NCBI GenBank assembly: GCA_039028635.1
Contig: JBCCHV010000013.1
Coordinates: 47,974 to 111,973 of the forward strand
DNA: 64,000 nt
Direction: 5' to 3'
Source: Acidobacteriota bacterium
GTDB lineage: Bacteria; Acidobacteriota; Thermoanaerobaculia; Multivoradales; JBCCEF01
The position numbers and the translations under genes are program-made. Below the pieces are notes generated by a model. It made no database searches and was not told the origin of the DNA. It was given only the letters and a program-made list of their open reading frames with translations. Positions 8,225-16,274 of this stretch are shown piece by piece. Within the stretch, counting starts at the first letter, position 1. The number at the start of each line of letters is the position of its first letter.

Positions 8225-9994
8225 ATGAACGACCACCCTATCTCATCCTTCGACGATCTCTTGCGGGCAGCCGTCGCGGCCCCGGCGGGTGAGGTCGAGG
8301 AGGTGCTCGCGGCCTGTCCTGATCCTGCTCTGCGGGGTCGGGTCCGGGCGCTGTTGGCGGCGGAAGGAGATCTCGCTGGATTTCTCGAGACTCCCGCCCT
8401 GGGCAAGGTTCCGATCGCCTCGGCGCCGGCGCTCGACCGGTCGTTGCAGCATCGTTCGCTGCTCGAGGCGACGTCGACGAACACCACCCTCGGGCACAGT
8501 GGTCGGCGGCTGAGGACGGTCGGGTGGGGAGGCCTCGTCTTCAGCCTCTTTTTGTTGGTCTATCTCTCGGTTCCCGGATTTCTAGGTTTGCCATGGCGGG
8601 AGCTGCGGACCGAGCTGCTGGCGGCCGGTGCCATCGGATTGCTCAGTGGCCTGCCCTTGAGCAGTCGTGATCCCCATCGTCTGGCTCGCCGCGGATTGAT
8701 CTACATGGTGGCGATCTGCGGCTTCCTCGCCGTCTTTCACGCCGCCCACGAGCTGCGCGTCTTCGGCATCGTCACCCCCTTCGGACCCTTCCTTCTGGTG
8801 GCCGGTATCTGGCCCCTGATCCAGTTCTTCAACCTGCGCACGGCCCTGGTGTCGACCGGCTTGGCGTGCTTGGCGGCCACTGCCGGCCTGGGGTTCGTGA
8901 TCGTGCCGGCCGGCGAGTTGCCGCGGGTGCTGCCCCTTTTGCCGAACTTCATCGCCGCCGCCGTGACCGGTGCGGGAACCGCGGTCGCGGCTTCTTTCGG
9001 TATTTTGCGCCTGCGCCGCCAGGTCGAAAAGGCGAAGCAGCTGGGGAGCTATCGCTTGCACGAGAAGCTCGGTGCCGGAGGCATGGGCGAGGTTTGGCGG
9101 GCTACCCACCACCTGCTCGCCCGGCCAACGGCGATCAAGCTGATTCGGCCGCGCCACCTCGAGAGCAGTACCGACCATCGTCGCCACCTCCTGGAGCGCT
9201 TCGCGCGCGAGGCGCGTGCCACGGCCTCCCTGCGTTCGCCCCATACGGTGGCTCTCTACGACTTCGGCATCACCGGCGACGGCACCTGCTTCATCGCCAT
9301 GGAGCTGATCGACGGCCTCGACCTGTCTCGGCTGGTGGAGCGCTTTGGGCGGCAGCCCCCGGCGCGGGTGCGCCACATCCTGTCGCAGGCTTGCGATTCG
9401 CTGGGCGAGGCCCATTTGCGCGGCCTGGTGCACCGCGACATCAAGCCTGGAAACCTGATGGTCTGCCGCCAGGGAAGGCAGGCCGATGTCGTCAAGGTGT
9501 TGGATTTCGGCATCGTCGCCCTGACCGCTCGCCAGCCGATGGATCCGACCCTCACCGTGGCTGGAGACGTCCTCGGCACGCCGGCGGCGATGGCGCCAGA
9601 GACCCTGCGCCACGCCGGCAGCGACGAGCGCTCCGACCTCTATGCCCTGGGCTGTGTCGGCTATTGGCTGCTCACCGGCCGACAGGTGTTCGAGGTCGAC
9701 ACCGTTGCCGAAGTGATGGCGGCCCATCTGCGCGACGAGCCACGGCCGCCATCGGCCGTCGGGGTCGATGTTCCCGCCGACATCGAGGCGGTGATCATGC
9801 GCTGTCTGGCCAAACAGCCGGGCGATCGCTGGCCCTCGGCCGATGCCTTGGCCGAGGCCCTCGCCGGCTGTTCCGAGGTGCCGACGTGGAGTGGCGACGA
9901 GGCCGCTGCCTGGTGGCGCCGTCATATCCCGGCGGCGCCACCTCGGTCGCCGGCCAGCGGAGCCCTGCGCCAAGCCGATATCACCAGTCCCTGA
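8225..9994 (+). CDS. Ser/Thr protein kinase with N-terminal multi-pass membrane domain
   Basis: This 589-residue protein starts with a ~90-residue cytoplasmic segment, then about six hydrophobic helices (for example GGLVFSLFLLVYLSVPG and AAVTGAGTAVAASFGIL), then a complete Hanks-type kinase domain in the C-terminal half. Kinase motifs are present in order: glycine loop GAGGMGEVWRA, AIKLIRP lysine, catalytic HRDIKPGN, DFGIVAL and GTPAAMAPE. The order membrane-then-kinase is the reverse of the usual PknB layout with its external C-terminal sensor. I chose the ATG at 8225 over an in-frame TTG at 8210. It is downstream of the sigma factor and membrane protein, possibly phosphorylating one of them. 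The 234 bp upstream hold no convincing gene. Confidence 0.9.
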   Translation: MNDHPISSFDDLLRAAVAAPAGEVEEVLAACPDPALRGRVRALLAAEGDLAGFLETPALGKVPIASAPALDRSLQHRSLLEATSTNTTLGHSGRRLRTVGWGGLVFSLFLLVYLSVPGFLGLPWRELRTELLAAGAIGLLSGLPLSSRDPHRLARRGLIYMVAICGFLAVFHAAHELRVFGIVTPFGPFLLVAGIWPLIQFFNLRTALVSTGLACLAATAGLGFVIVPAGELPRVLPLLPNFIAAAVTGAGTAVAASFGILRLRRQVEKAKQLGSYRLHEKLGAGGMGEVWRATHHLLARPTAIKLIRPRHLESSTDHRRHLLERFAREARATASLRSPHTVALYDFGITGDGTCFIAMELIDGLDLSRLVERFGRQPPARVRHILSQACDSLGEAHLRGLVHRDIKPGNLMVCRQGRQADVVKVLDFGIVALTARQPMDPTLTVAGDVLGTPAAMAPETLRHAGSDERSDLYALGCVGYWLLTGRQVFEVDTVAEVMAAHLRDEPRPPSAVGVDVPADIEAVIMRCLAKQPGDRWPSADALAEALAGCSEVPTWSGDEAAAWWRRHIPAAPPRSPASGALRQADITSP

Positions 9995-10027
9995 GTCGGC
10001 CGGACGAAGCGACCGGCGTCGCTGCGG

Positions 10028-10597
10028 TCAGGGCTGCGTCCGCTGCTGTGCCACGTAATCCTGCAGGCCGCGGTAGAGCTTCTCGTTGGCCTGGATGAAG
10101 AAGGTCATCAGCTCGTCGTACTCGGGCCGGTCGCGGTAGCCGATGCCGTAGGAGCGCAGTCGGGTCTTGGAATCCGAGAGCTCTTCGAAGAGCAGCACAT
10201 TGGTGAGATTCTCGGCGTCCTCTTGGAGGATCTTCGGCCAATTCTTGGAGAGCTCGGCGCGCAGCGTGAGGAGAGTTTCGGGCACATAGTTGACGATCGT
10301 CAGGGTGTTGGTGCTGGCGTCGCCGAGCTCGCCTTCGGGGTTGTAGTTGGTGCGGATCGTGCCGCCGACCCGCAGGTCGACCTCGGCGAGGGGGGCCACC
10401 CAGGCGCGCCAGCCCTCCGCCGTGGAGTAGGCCTGCCAGACGATGTCGCGGGGCGCGTCCAGAATCACTTGGTGGTAGAGGATGCGCTCGCCGGCGTCGG
10501 TGGTCAGGACCTCGCTGCTGAGGTGGTCCGTGGCGAGAGTCGGGAGGGTCGTGCAGAACAGGAAGATGGCGCCGAGAGCTGTGATCGATCGCGTCAT
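10028..10597 (-). CDS. Exported SRPBCC (AHSA1-like) protein
   Basis: This 189-residue protein has a signal peptide (ALGAIFLFCTTLPTLAT) followed by an SRPBCC hydrophobic-pocket fold: VILDAPRDIVWQAYSTAEGWRAWVAP, LRVGGTIRTNYNPEGE, and a C-terminal helix (ELMTFFIQANEKLYRGLQDY). Proteins of this type bind lipids or other hydrophobic ligands. Export of an AHSA1-like domain suggests a periplasmic role, although no ligand can be named. The gene converges with the kinase gene across a 34-bp gap containing a small hairpin at 10007-10022. It follows the AraC regulator by 80 bp on the same strand and may be part of its regulon. Confidence 0.85.
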   Translation of the reverse strand: MTRSITALGAIFLFCTTLPTLATDHLSSEVLTTDAGERILYHQVILDAPRDIVWQAYSTAEGWRAWVAPLAEVDLRVGGTIRTNYNPEGELGDASTNTLTIVNYVPETLLTLRAELSKNWPKILQEDAENLTNVLLFEELSDSKTRLRSYGIGYRDRPEYDELMTFFIQANEKLYRGLQDYVAQQRTQP

Positions 10598-10676
10598 GGG
10601 AGGTCTCCTTTGGTTCGTCAGCGAAGCTATCCGATGGCGCTCTCGATGGGCTTGAAGATTTCTTACCTCGGCACCT

Positions 10677-11504
10677 TCAGTCGTCGGGAAAGAAGTTGAC
10701 CCGTTGGTGCCCCTCGGCGGCGAAGCGCTGGGGCCGGTAGCCGGAAAAGGCGGCGAACTCGCGAATCAGGTGCGACTGATCGGCATAGCCGAGGTCGGCG
10801 CTGAGGTCGGCCCAATCGATCTCCTCCTGGCCGACCACCCGCTCGAAGATCTGGGCGAAACGCAGGATGCGTTGCAGAACCTTCGGGCTGGGGCCCACGT
10901 GGCGCTTGAAGAGCTGCAGAAAGTGCTTGTAGGAGATGTCCCCGGACTCTTCGACGAGGCGCGTCAGGGAGCCTTCGGCTTGGCCGGCGAGGATCGCTGC
11001 GACCGCCGTCTCGACGACCGGAGGGGCTTGCCGTTCCGGGTCGTGGCGAGCGACCAACCACTGTTCGAGGCGATCTAGGGCGTTCGCCGGTGTCGTCTGA
11101 TCGGCCAAGGCTTGTCGCAGCTCGAGAATCTCGGGCCCGAGAAGGTCCGTCGCATCGACCACGCGGTCGTTGATCTCGGCGAGGGCGGTGTGCAGGAAGG
11201 GGTAGGCCCCGGCGACCCCAAAGCTCACCGCCATCAGGCGGGTGTCGGGACCAACGTCGCCGATCAACAGGTAGCTCGAGTGGATGCCCGACAGCCAGGC
11301 GCCACGGCAGATTTGTCGAGCCTGACGGGTTTGCGGATCGAGCACCTGGCGGGGCCGGCCATCGAGCTCGATGACCAGCGAGACCCGGCCGTTGGGGACC
11401 AAGCGCTCGATGCGGTGCTCAGGTGAATAGCCCTCGAGATGAAAGAAGACCTCGACGAGGCCGGCCAAGGGGTCTTGGGTCGGGATGCGGGGTGTGTAGT
11501 CCAC
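10677..11504 (-). CDS. AraC-family transcriptional regulator
   Basis: This 275-residue regulator has an N-terminal ligand-type domain (VFFHLEGYSPEHRIERLVPNG, LSGIHSSYLLIGDVGPDTRL) and a C-terminal double helix-turn-helix with the AraC signature (ISYKHFLQLFKRHVGPSPKVLQ and DLGYADQSHLIREFAAFSGY). The length and architecture fit the DUF6597-containing AraC regulators. The start is a GTG at 11504 without a strong ribosome site. It is transcribed toward the exported SRPBCC gene and is divergent from the PH-like membrane protein at 11727. Either could be a target. Confidence 0.9.
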   Translation of the reverse strand: MDYTPRIPTQDPLAGLVEVFFHLEGYSPEHRIERLVPNGRVSLVIELDGRPRQVLDPQTRQARQICRGAWLSGIHSSYLLIGDVGPDTRLMAVSFGVAGAYPFLHTALAEINDRVVDATDLLGPEILELRQALADQTTPANALDRLEQWLVARHDPERQAPPVVETAVAAILAGQAEGSLTRLVEESGDISYKHFLQLFKRHVGPSPKVLQRILRFAQIFERVVGQEEIDWADLSADLGYADQSHLIREFAAFSGYRPQRFAAEGHQRVNFFPDD

Positions 11505-11726
11505 GGCGTACCAGAGGATGAGGTTTCCGCCCAGCCCGGGAGCCGGAGGGCGAATCCGACCTCAGCGCCCATGCTAGCGCGACCCTCTCACCAGATTTCT
11601 GCTGCAGGGCCGGATGGCGGGGAATCTGCGGCTGGCGATCGACGGGCTAAACTGGGGCGAAAACGACGGACATCTTCTTCGGGCCGGCGATCTTCGTGGG
11701 CCCTTGGTTGGACGAGGAGGGTTGGA

Positions 11727-12221
11727 GTGCGCAAGATCATCATCGGGGTGATCGCCATCGCAGCGATTCTGGGCGCGCTGGTCATCGGCGGCGGTTTGAT
11801 CCTCGTTTCCAGCGGACCGGACACCTACATCTATGCTGGCGGCCAGACTCCGGCGCGGTTCGTCAAGACCGTACGCTCCCTCGGGCTGCTCTCCGAGGGC
11901 GAGTCGATCCGCTACTTCTATTCCGATGCCTTGTTCGACATCAAGGACGGCTTCTACCTGGTGACCGATCGCCACCTGATCCTCTACTCGGACACCTGGG
12001 CGGAGCCGGAGACGGTCATTCCCTTCGACACCATCGAGTCCGTCGACGTGGTCTACAACGAATCCTTCTTTGTCGATACCTGGGTGCAGGTGCTCACCGA
12101 GGACGGCCTCGACGTCTCCTTCCCGCTGTCGAGCGAACGGGGCTTGGACAAGCGGTTCGTCGCCCTGCTCGAAGCCGGTCTGGAGGACCCCGATGCGGAG
12201 CGACTCGAGGCCGTGGACTGA
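11727..12221 (+). CDS. Membrane-anchored PH-domain-like protein
   Basis: This 164-residue protein has one N-terminal membrane helix (IIIGVIAIAAILGALVIGGG) and a soluble part that looks like a bacterial pleckstrin-homology-like domain: DGFYLVTDRHLILYSDTW, then VIPFDTIESVDVVYNESFF, the typical 'is it displayed as a beta sandwich' pattern. The start is the GTG at 11727, directly behind GAGGAGGG. Bacterial PH domains commonly act in membrane stress or as structural modules; no partner is visible. The gene is convergent with the lipoprotein hydrolase, separated by a hairpin. Confidence 0.65.
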   Translation: MRKIIIGVIAIAAILGALVIGGGLILVSSGPDTYIYAGGQTPARFVKTVRSLGLLSEGESIRYFYSDALFDIKDGFYLVTDRHLILYSDTWAEPETVIPFDTIESVDVVYNESFFVDTWVQVLTEDGLDVSFPLSSERGLDKRFVALLEAGLEDPDAERLEAVD

Positions 12222-12223
12222 GT

Positions 12224-12276
12224 CTCGCCGGCCCACCGCGGTCACCCGAAGGCGAAACCAGCGGCCGGCCGGCGAG
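12224..12276. terminator. Hairpin between convergent genes
   Basis: CTCGCCGGCC (12224-12233) pairs perfectly with GGCCGGCGAG (12267-12276) across a 33-nt loop. It lies between two convergent stop codons, so a bidirectional terminator role is plausible. There is no T-run and the loop is long, so confidence is low. Confidence 0.35.
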
Positions 12277-12280
12277 GGCT

Positions 12281-13345
12281 CTAAGGGTGATCGCCGAAGA
12301 ATTCGACGATCTCGTCGCGAAAGTCGCTGCTGATGGCGTGGGCGCCGTACAGCTCGTCGATCTGCCGGGTGGCCTCGATGGTGAAGGTCGCCGTGAAGCT
12401 GGCGCCCAGGGCAATGCTCGAGAGGTCGAGGATCGAGGCCTCGTCCACCGGCACATCGCAGTCGTCGAGCATGTCGGCATCGCGCATGTCGGTGATCGCA
12501 GCTTCCGAGTCCTGATCGCTGACCGCCGAGCTCGGGTCGGCGATGCGAGCGAAGGCGAACTCGGTGGCGCCGATGGGCTCGTTGATCCACAGCTCGTGGT
12601 CGATACCGAAGCCCAGGAGGTGATCGATGTTGGCCTCGAGGGTGCCATCGTCAGGGTCGACCAGGAGGTCGTTGCGGCCGATCACCCAGGCGGTCGGCGG
12701 GCCGCCGGCGGGGTGGGTCGCGGGGTCGTAGGTGGTTTCGTCACCGCGCACGTTGAGCAACGCCAGGGCGCTCGCCGGCTCGTAGCGGTGGGCGAGGCTG
12801 GCGAAGAAGCCGCCGGAGGAGTATCCGAGGTAGTAGATAGGCACCGTCGCCGGCACGCCCCCTCCCTGGGCGATGGCAATCGCCGATTGCAGGTTGACGA
12901 CATCGACGTTGGTCGGGTCGTCGGTGGCGTCGAAGTTGCCGTCGTTGGGGTCGTCACTCTCGAGAGCCATCACCGCGTAGCTTTCGTCGACCAGGGCTTC
13001 GGTGATGCGCCGGGCCTCGATCTGGTTGAACCAGATGTCGGAGCCGCCGCCACCATCGAACAACATCACCAGGCCAATGGGCGACGCCGGTAGGTAGTAG
13101 CGCGCCGTGGTCTGACCGACGGGCACGGTGGAAAAGGACCAGGAGTAGGCCGGCGGCAGCGGGTCCTGCCGGTAGGTGCATTCCGGTTCCGGTTCTTCTT
13201 CGGTCGTGGGTTCTTCCTCGGTGGTGGGCTCCTCGGTGCCGTCGGTCCCCTTGTCCTTGTCGTCCGGGCAGCCGGCGGTGAACAGACTGGCGAGAACAAC
13301 GAGGACTGCCAAAAGCCATCGCAAAGATTGATTTGAAGAGTTCAT
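12281..13345 (-). CDS. Lipoprotein alpha/beta-hydrolase-like protein
   Basis: This 354-residue protein has a lipoprotein signal (LAVLVVLASLFTAGC) with the lipobox cysteine, then a flexible acidic linker of repeated EEPTTEEEPTTEEEPEPE. The folded part has an alpha/beta-hydrolase look: LVMLFDGGGGSD resembles an oxyanion segment and YYLGYSSGGFFASLAH is the nucleophile elbow (GYSSGG). A late acid and histidine were not assigned with certainty. It is probably a surface or periplasmic esterase-like protein. It follows the histidine kinase gene by 33 bp on the same strand and could be co-transcribed with the mipA two-component operon. Confidence 0.72.
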   Translation of the reverse strand: MNSSNQSLRWLLAVLVVLASLFTAGCPDDKDKGTDGTEEPTTEEEPTTEEEPEPECTYRQDPLPPAYSWSFSTVPVGQTTARYYLPASPIGLVMLFDGGGGSDIWFNQIEARRITEALVDESYAVMALESDDPNDGNFDATDDPTNVDVVNLQSAIAIAQGGGVPATVPIYYLGYSSGGFFASLAHRYEPASALALLNVRGDETTYDPATHPAGGPPTAWVIGRNDLLVDPDDGTLEANIDHLLGFGIDHELWINEPIGATEFAFARIADPSSAVSDQDSEAAITDMRDADMLDDCDVPVDEASILDLSSIALGASFTATFTIEATRQIDELYGAHAISSDFRDEIVEFFGDHP

Positions 13346-13377
13346 GAAGCTCTTCGGCGCCGGCTTGGGAATCTTCG

Positions 13378-14616
13378 TTACGGCTGCGCAGGAGGTTCGA
13401 ACGAGATTCGGGCCTCGGTGCCACGGTCCGGCTGACTGTCGAGCTCGAAGTGCCAGCCCAGGCGGCGGCAGATGCGATGCACCGTCGGCAGACCGAGGCC
13501 AGGCCCTGGTGGAGCCTCGGGATCGCTGAGCGATCTGGCCGTCTCCGGGCTCATGCCCGATCCGGGATCCCGAACCCGGGCGCCCTCGCCGTCGAGCTCG
13601 AGCTCGATGGTTCCCGTTTCGGTGTGCTCGATGGCGTTGTGCAGCAGGTTCGAGAGGGCGACGACCAGCAGGGGAGAGGTCGGCGGCTCACCGCGGAGAC
13701 TGGTGGCGATGGTCACTTCCGCTGGCAAGAGGAGCCGCACCTCCTCGACCAGGTCGTCGACCTGATCCGCGATCGGGAGCTCGCCTTGGGCGCTGCGGCG
13801 ATTCTCCTCCCGCGCCATGGCCAGCAGGCTCTGGATGGTGGCGTCGAGGCGACGGACGGAGCGGGCCAGGCGGTCGATGCGGTCCGCGAAGCGGCGTTCG
13901 TTGCTCGCCCCTTCGTCTTGCAGGAGCTCGGCGACGCCTTGGATGACGGTCACCGGGGTGCGCAGCTCATGGCTCGCCTCGCGGAGGAAGAGGCGTTCTC
14001 GCGCCAGGGCCTGGTGGCGGCGATCCTCGGCCTGGTCGAGGGCTTGGGCGAGCAGGCCGATCTCGTCGTCCGGCAAGCCCTCGGCGAGGGGCCTAGCGCC
14101 GTCTGCGAGACGCTGCTGTAGGACTTCGACGGGAGCCACGATGCGACGCGCGATGCGCCAACCGAGGAGGGCGCCGAAGACCACCGTGCTGGCGAGGGCT
14201 GCACCGAGGGCGAGGCTGAGGTTCTTCTCGGTGCGCTCGCTCTCGGAAAACCGGGCCACGGCGATCACTGGGCGAAGGGTCGCGGGGTGGGTCACCACCA
14301 TGACGTGGAGCTCGGCGTCGGCCTCTTCGATCTCTCGGATGCCGATCTTCTCGGGATCGGGAACCAGCCGGGCGAGGTCCAGCGGGAGATCGTCTACGGG
14401 ACCGAGGTAAAGGCTGCCGGTGAGCAGCGGATCGGGTCCGCCCTCGCCCCCTTCTCGTTCGATGTAGCGTTCCAGAGATGCCTCGAGCTGACGCCCGACG
14501 AAGCGGTCCTCGACGCGCCAGAAAACGGCTGCCGTGAGGGCGCTGAAGAGCCCTCCGAGCAGCGCCGCGAAGGCTGCGAAGACAACGGTGAGGCGCCAAC
14601 CGATGGTGCGCTTCAC
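13378..14616 (-). CDS. Sensor histidine kinase
   Basis: This 412-residue membrane kinase has a first helix at residues 8-34, a periplasmic sensor of about 100 residues, a second helix near 133-152 and a HAMP-like linker. The phosphoacceptor is His216 in EASHELRTPVTVIQGVAELL. The ATPase domain has N-box NLLHNAIEHT, G1 VRDPGSGMSPE and G2 GPGLGLPTVHRICRRLGW. Its GTG start overlaps the response regulator stop as GTGA, so the two are translationally coupled. The regulator-kinase pair follows mipA in one operon. The sensed signal is unknown. Confidence 0.94.
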   Translation of the reverse strand: MKRTIGWRLTVVFAAFAALLGGLFSALTAAVFWRVEDRFVGRQLEASLERYIEREGGEGGPDPLLTGSLYLGPVDDLPLDLARLVPDPEKIGIREIEEADAELHVMVVTHPATLRPVIAVARFSESERTEKNLSLALGAALASTVVFGALLGWRIARRIVAPVEVLQQRLADGARPLAEGLPDDEIGLLAQALDQAEDRRHQALARERLFLREASHELRTPVTVIQGVAELLQDEGASNERRFADRIDRLARSVRRLDATIQSLLAMAREENRRSAQGELPIADQVDDLVEEVRLLLPAEVTIATSLRGEPPTSPLLVVALSNLLHNAIEHTETGTIELELDGEGARVRDPGSGMSPETARSLSDPEAPPGPGLGLPTVHRICRRLGWHFELDSQPDRGTEARISFEPPAQP

Positions 14617-15299
14617 GACGGCCGACGGAGCAGGTAGCCCTGGCCGCGCACGGTATGGAGCAGGGGGACGTCGAAGGGGCGATCGATGGTGCGGCGTAGG
14701 CGGTAGATGTGGGAGCGCAGCAGGTCTTCCCGCACCTCCTGGTCACCCCACAGGGCCTGCATCAGGTCTTGTCGGCGGACCAAGGCCGGCGAGGCTCGCA
14801 TCAGGATGGCGAGGATCTGGAGCTCGGTGCGATTGAGGGTGAGGGCGCGCCCTGCCCGCACCACGCGGCGCTCCGACCAGTCGAGCTCGAGGTCGTGGAC
14901 CTTGAGGACGCTGGCGTCCGTTCGCAGGCCGCGGCGAAGCAGCGCTTGAAGCCGGTGGTGCAGCTCGGGCAGGGCGAAGGGCTTCACCAGGTAGTCGTCG
15001 GCGCCGGCTTCGAAACCCTCGATCTTGTCCTCGAGGGCATCCCGCGCCGTCAACATCAGGATCGGCGGCACCCCCGACATCTCGCTCTTCAGCCGTTGGC
15101 AGAGCGCGATGCCGTCGATGCCGGGCAGCATCAGGTCGAGGATCAGCAGATCGTAGCTGCCGGTCACCGCCAGGTGCAGGCCGCTGATGCCGTCGTAGGC
15201 GAAGTCGAGCACGAAGTCGCGCCGCTCGAGATACTCGGCGATATTGCGGGCGACGTCGGGATCGTCTTCGATGACGAGGACGCGGGGGGAATTCAACAT
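14613..15299 (-). CDS. OmpR-family response regulator
   Basis: This 228-residue regulator has a receiver domain with the acidic pocket EDD at 11-13, phosphoacceptor Asp55 in LLILDLMLPGIDG, and Lys in DDYLVKPFALPEL. A winged-helix output domain follows (LTLNRTELQILAILMRASPA, VREDLLRSHIYRLRRTI). It is of the QseB/PhoP type. It sits 9 bp after mipA and overlaps the histidine kinase. Three 11-bp direct repeats 54-86 bp upstream of mipA are the likely binding site, since this family binds tandem direct repeats with one-turn spacing. Confidence 0.94.
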   Translation of the reverse strand: MLNSPRVLVIEDDPDVARNIAEYLERRDFVLDFAYDGISGLHLAVTGSYDLLILDLMLPGIDGIALCQRLKSEMSGVPPILMLTARDALEDKIEGFEAGADDYLVKPFALPELHHRLQALLRRGLRTDASVLKVHDLELDWSERRVVRAGRALTLNRTELQILAILMRASPALVRRQDLMQALWGDQEVREDLLRSHIYRLRRTIDRPFDVPLLHTVRGQGYLLRRPS

Positions 15300-15308
15300 G
15301 GTGGGCGA

Positions 15309-16127
15309 TCAGAAGCGGAAGAGCACGCCGAAGGCTCCTTCGAAGGTGGTGGCGGAGCCTTCGTCGCGGATCAGCGGGCTGTCCGCGGCGCGGCCAAAGT
15401 AGTGCTCCACCTCGAGATCCGCGAGCAGGCTCCAACGTCTTGAAAAATCATAGCGTAGGCCGGTTCCGAGGGTCGCCGACTTGAGGCCGCCGCCGGGCTC
15501 GTAGGGCGCCAGTCCGGAAGCTTCGGCGACCGGTGCGGAGATGCCGAACTCGGTGAACATGTGCTCGCTGTCGCCCCAGCTGACGTCGACCCGCGGACTC
15601 AACAGCATGCGCTCGCCGATCGCCCGGTCGTGGCCGAGAGCCAAAAAGTAGACCAGGCCCTTGCCGCGGTCCAGGATGTCCGGCTGAAAGACCGCGCCCG
15701 CCCAGCTGTTGCCGAAGCGGCGGAAGAGCGAAAGCTGGGCCTCGAGGGTGTCGCGAACCTCGTCGAACTCGGCGAGGGCGGCGTTCTCGTTTTCACGCCC
15801 CTCCTCGTACTCGAAGGTCACCTGGAAGGCGGTCTTCGGTCCGAGGTCGAAAATTGCCGAGGCTTCGCCGAGGGACAGGATGTAGCGGTTGCCCTTGGCG
15901 TCGCGAAAGAGTGCGCGAACGCCGGCGTCGGGCTCGATCTCGCTGTCGTCGGAGCCGGCATAATCGGGCTCCAATTCGACCCCGAGGAAGATCTCGACGT
16001 CCCACCAGCGACCGCTCTCCTGGAGATACCAGGGGCTCGCCGGATTGCGTTCCGGCTGGGCGAAGGTGGGCAGGGCGGTGAGGATGAGCAGGGCGAACAG
16101 GACGCGCAGCAGGGCTTTCGTTCTCAT
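15309..16127 (-). CDS. MipA/OmpV-family outer membrane protein
   Basis: This 272-residue protein has a signal peptide ending in LPTFAQ and a beta-barrel of amphipathic strands, starting WWDVEIFLGVELEPDYAGSDD, the MipA/OmpV opening with its YxGSD motif. It ends in the aromatic GVLFRF expected for outer membrane insertion. I chose the ATG at 16127 behind CGGAGGAG and not the upstream start at 16172. MipA/OmpV genes are commonly adjacent to two-component systems; here regulator and kinase follow directly in the same operon, so the barrel may be both a target and a part of the response. Confidence 0.88.
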   Translation of the reverse strand: MRTKALLRVLFALLILTALPTFAQPERNPASPWYLQESGRWWDVEIFLGVELEPDYAGSDDSEIEPDAGVRALFRDAKGNRYILSLGEASAIFDLGPKTAFQVTFEYEEGRENENAALAEFDEVRDTLEAQLSLFRRFGNSWAGAVFQPDILDRGKGLVYFLALGHDRAIGERMLLSPRVDVSWGDSEHMFTEFGISAPVAEASGLAPYEPGGGLKSATLGTGLRYDFSRRWSLLADLEVEHYFGRAADSPLIRDEGSATTFEGAFGVLFRF

Positions 16128-16180
16128 GATTTCTCCTCCGATGGTTCGAGAGGAGGCTAGAGACGAGCCCATCGCAGATC

Positions 16181-16213
16181 CGTGGATCGAACGTGGAAGA
16201 AACGTGGAATCGT
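16181..16213 (-). promoter_or_regulatory. Triple 11-bp direct repeat, candidate response-regulator site
   Basis: CGTGGATCGAA (16181-16191), CGTGGAAGAAA (16192-16202) and CGTGGAATCGT (16203-16213) are consecutive direct repeats sharing CGTGGA at exact 11-bp spacing. They lie 54-86 bp upstream of the mipA start. One-helical-turn tandem repeats are the usual form of OmpR/PhoB-family sites, and the operon encodes such a regulator. Binding is inferred. Confidence 0.6.
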
Positions 16214-16256
16214 TCTCGGTCGCGGCTGCCGCGGGGCCGCGACCGGGAACGATTCC
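16206..16256. terminator. Long near-perfect hairpin
   Basis: Arms at 16206-16225 and 16237-16256 are 20 bp each with 19 pairs and an 11-nt loop. The hairpin follows the stop codon of the minus-strand gene ending at 16275, so it may terminate that gene. It lacks a T-run. It also overlaps the third repeat of the putative mipA operator, so it might influence mipA expression. Confidence 0.5.
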
Positions 16257-16274
16257 GGCGGGGGGCGTCAGCGA

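Noticed and set aside
7995..8228. 77-codon frame before the kinase
   Set aside because: No ribosome site, no hydrophobic or family features; ends by overlapping the kinase start.
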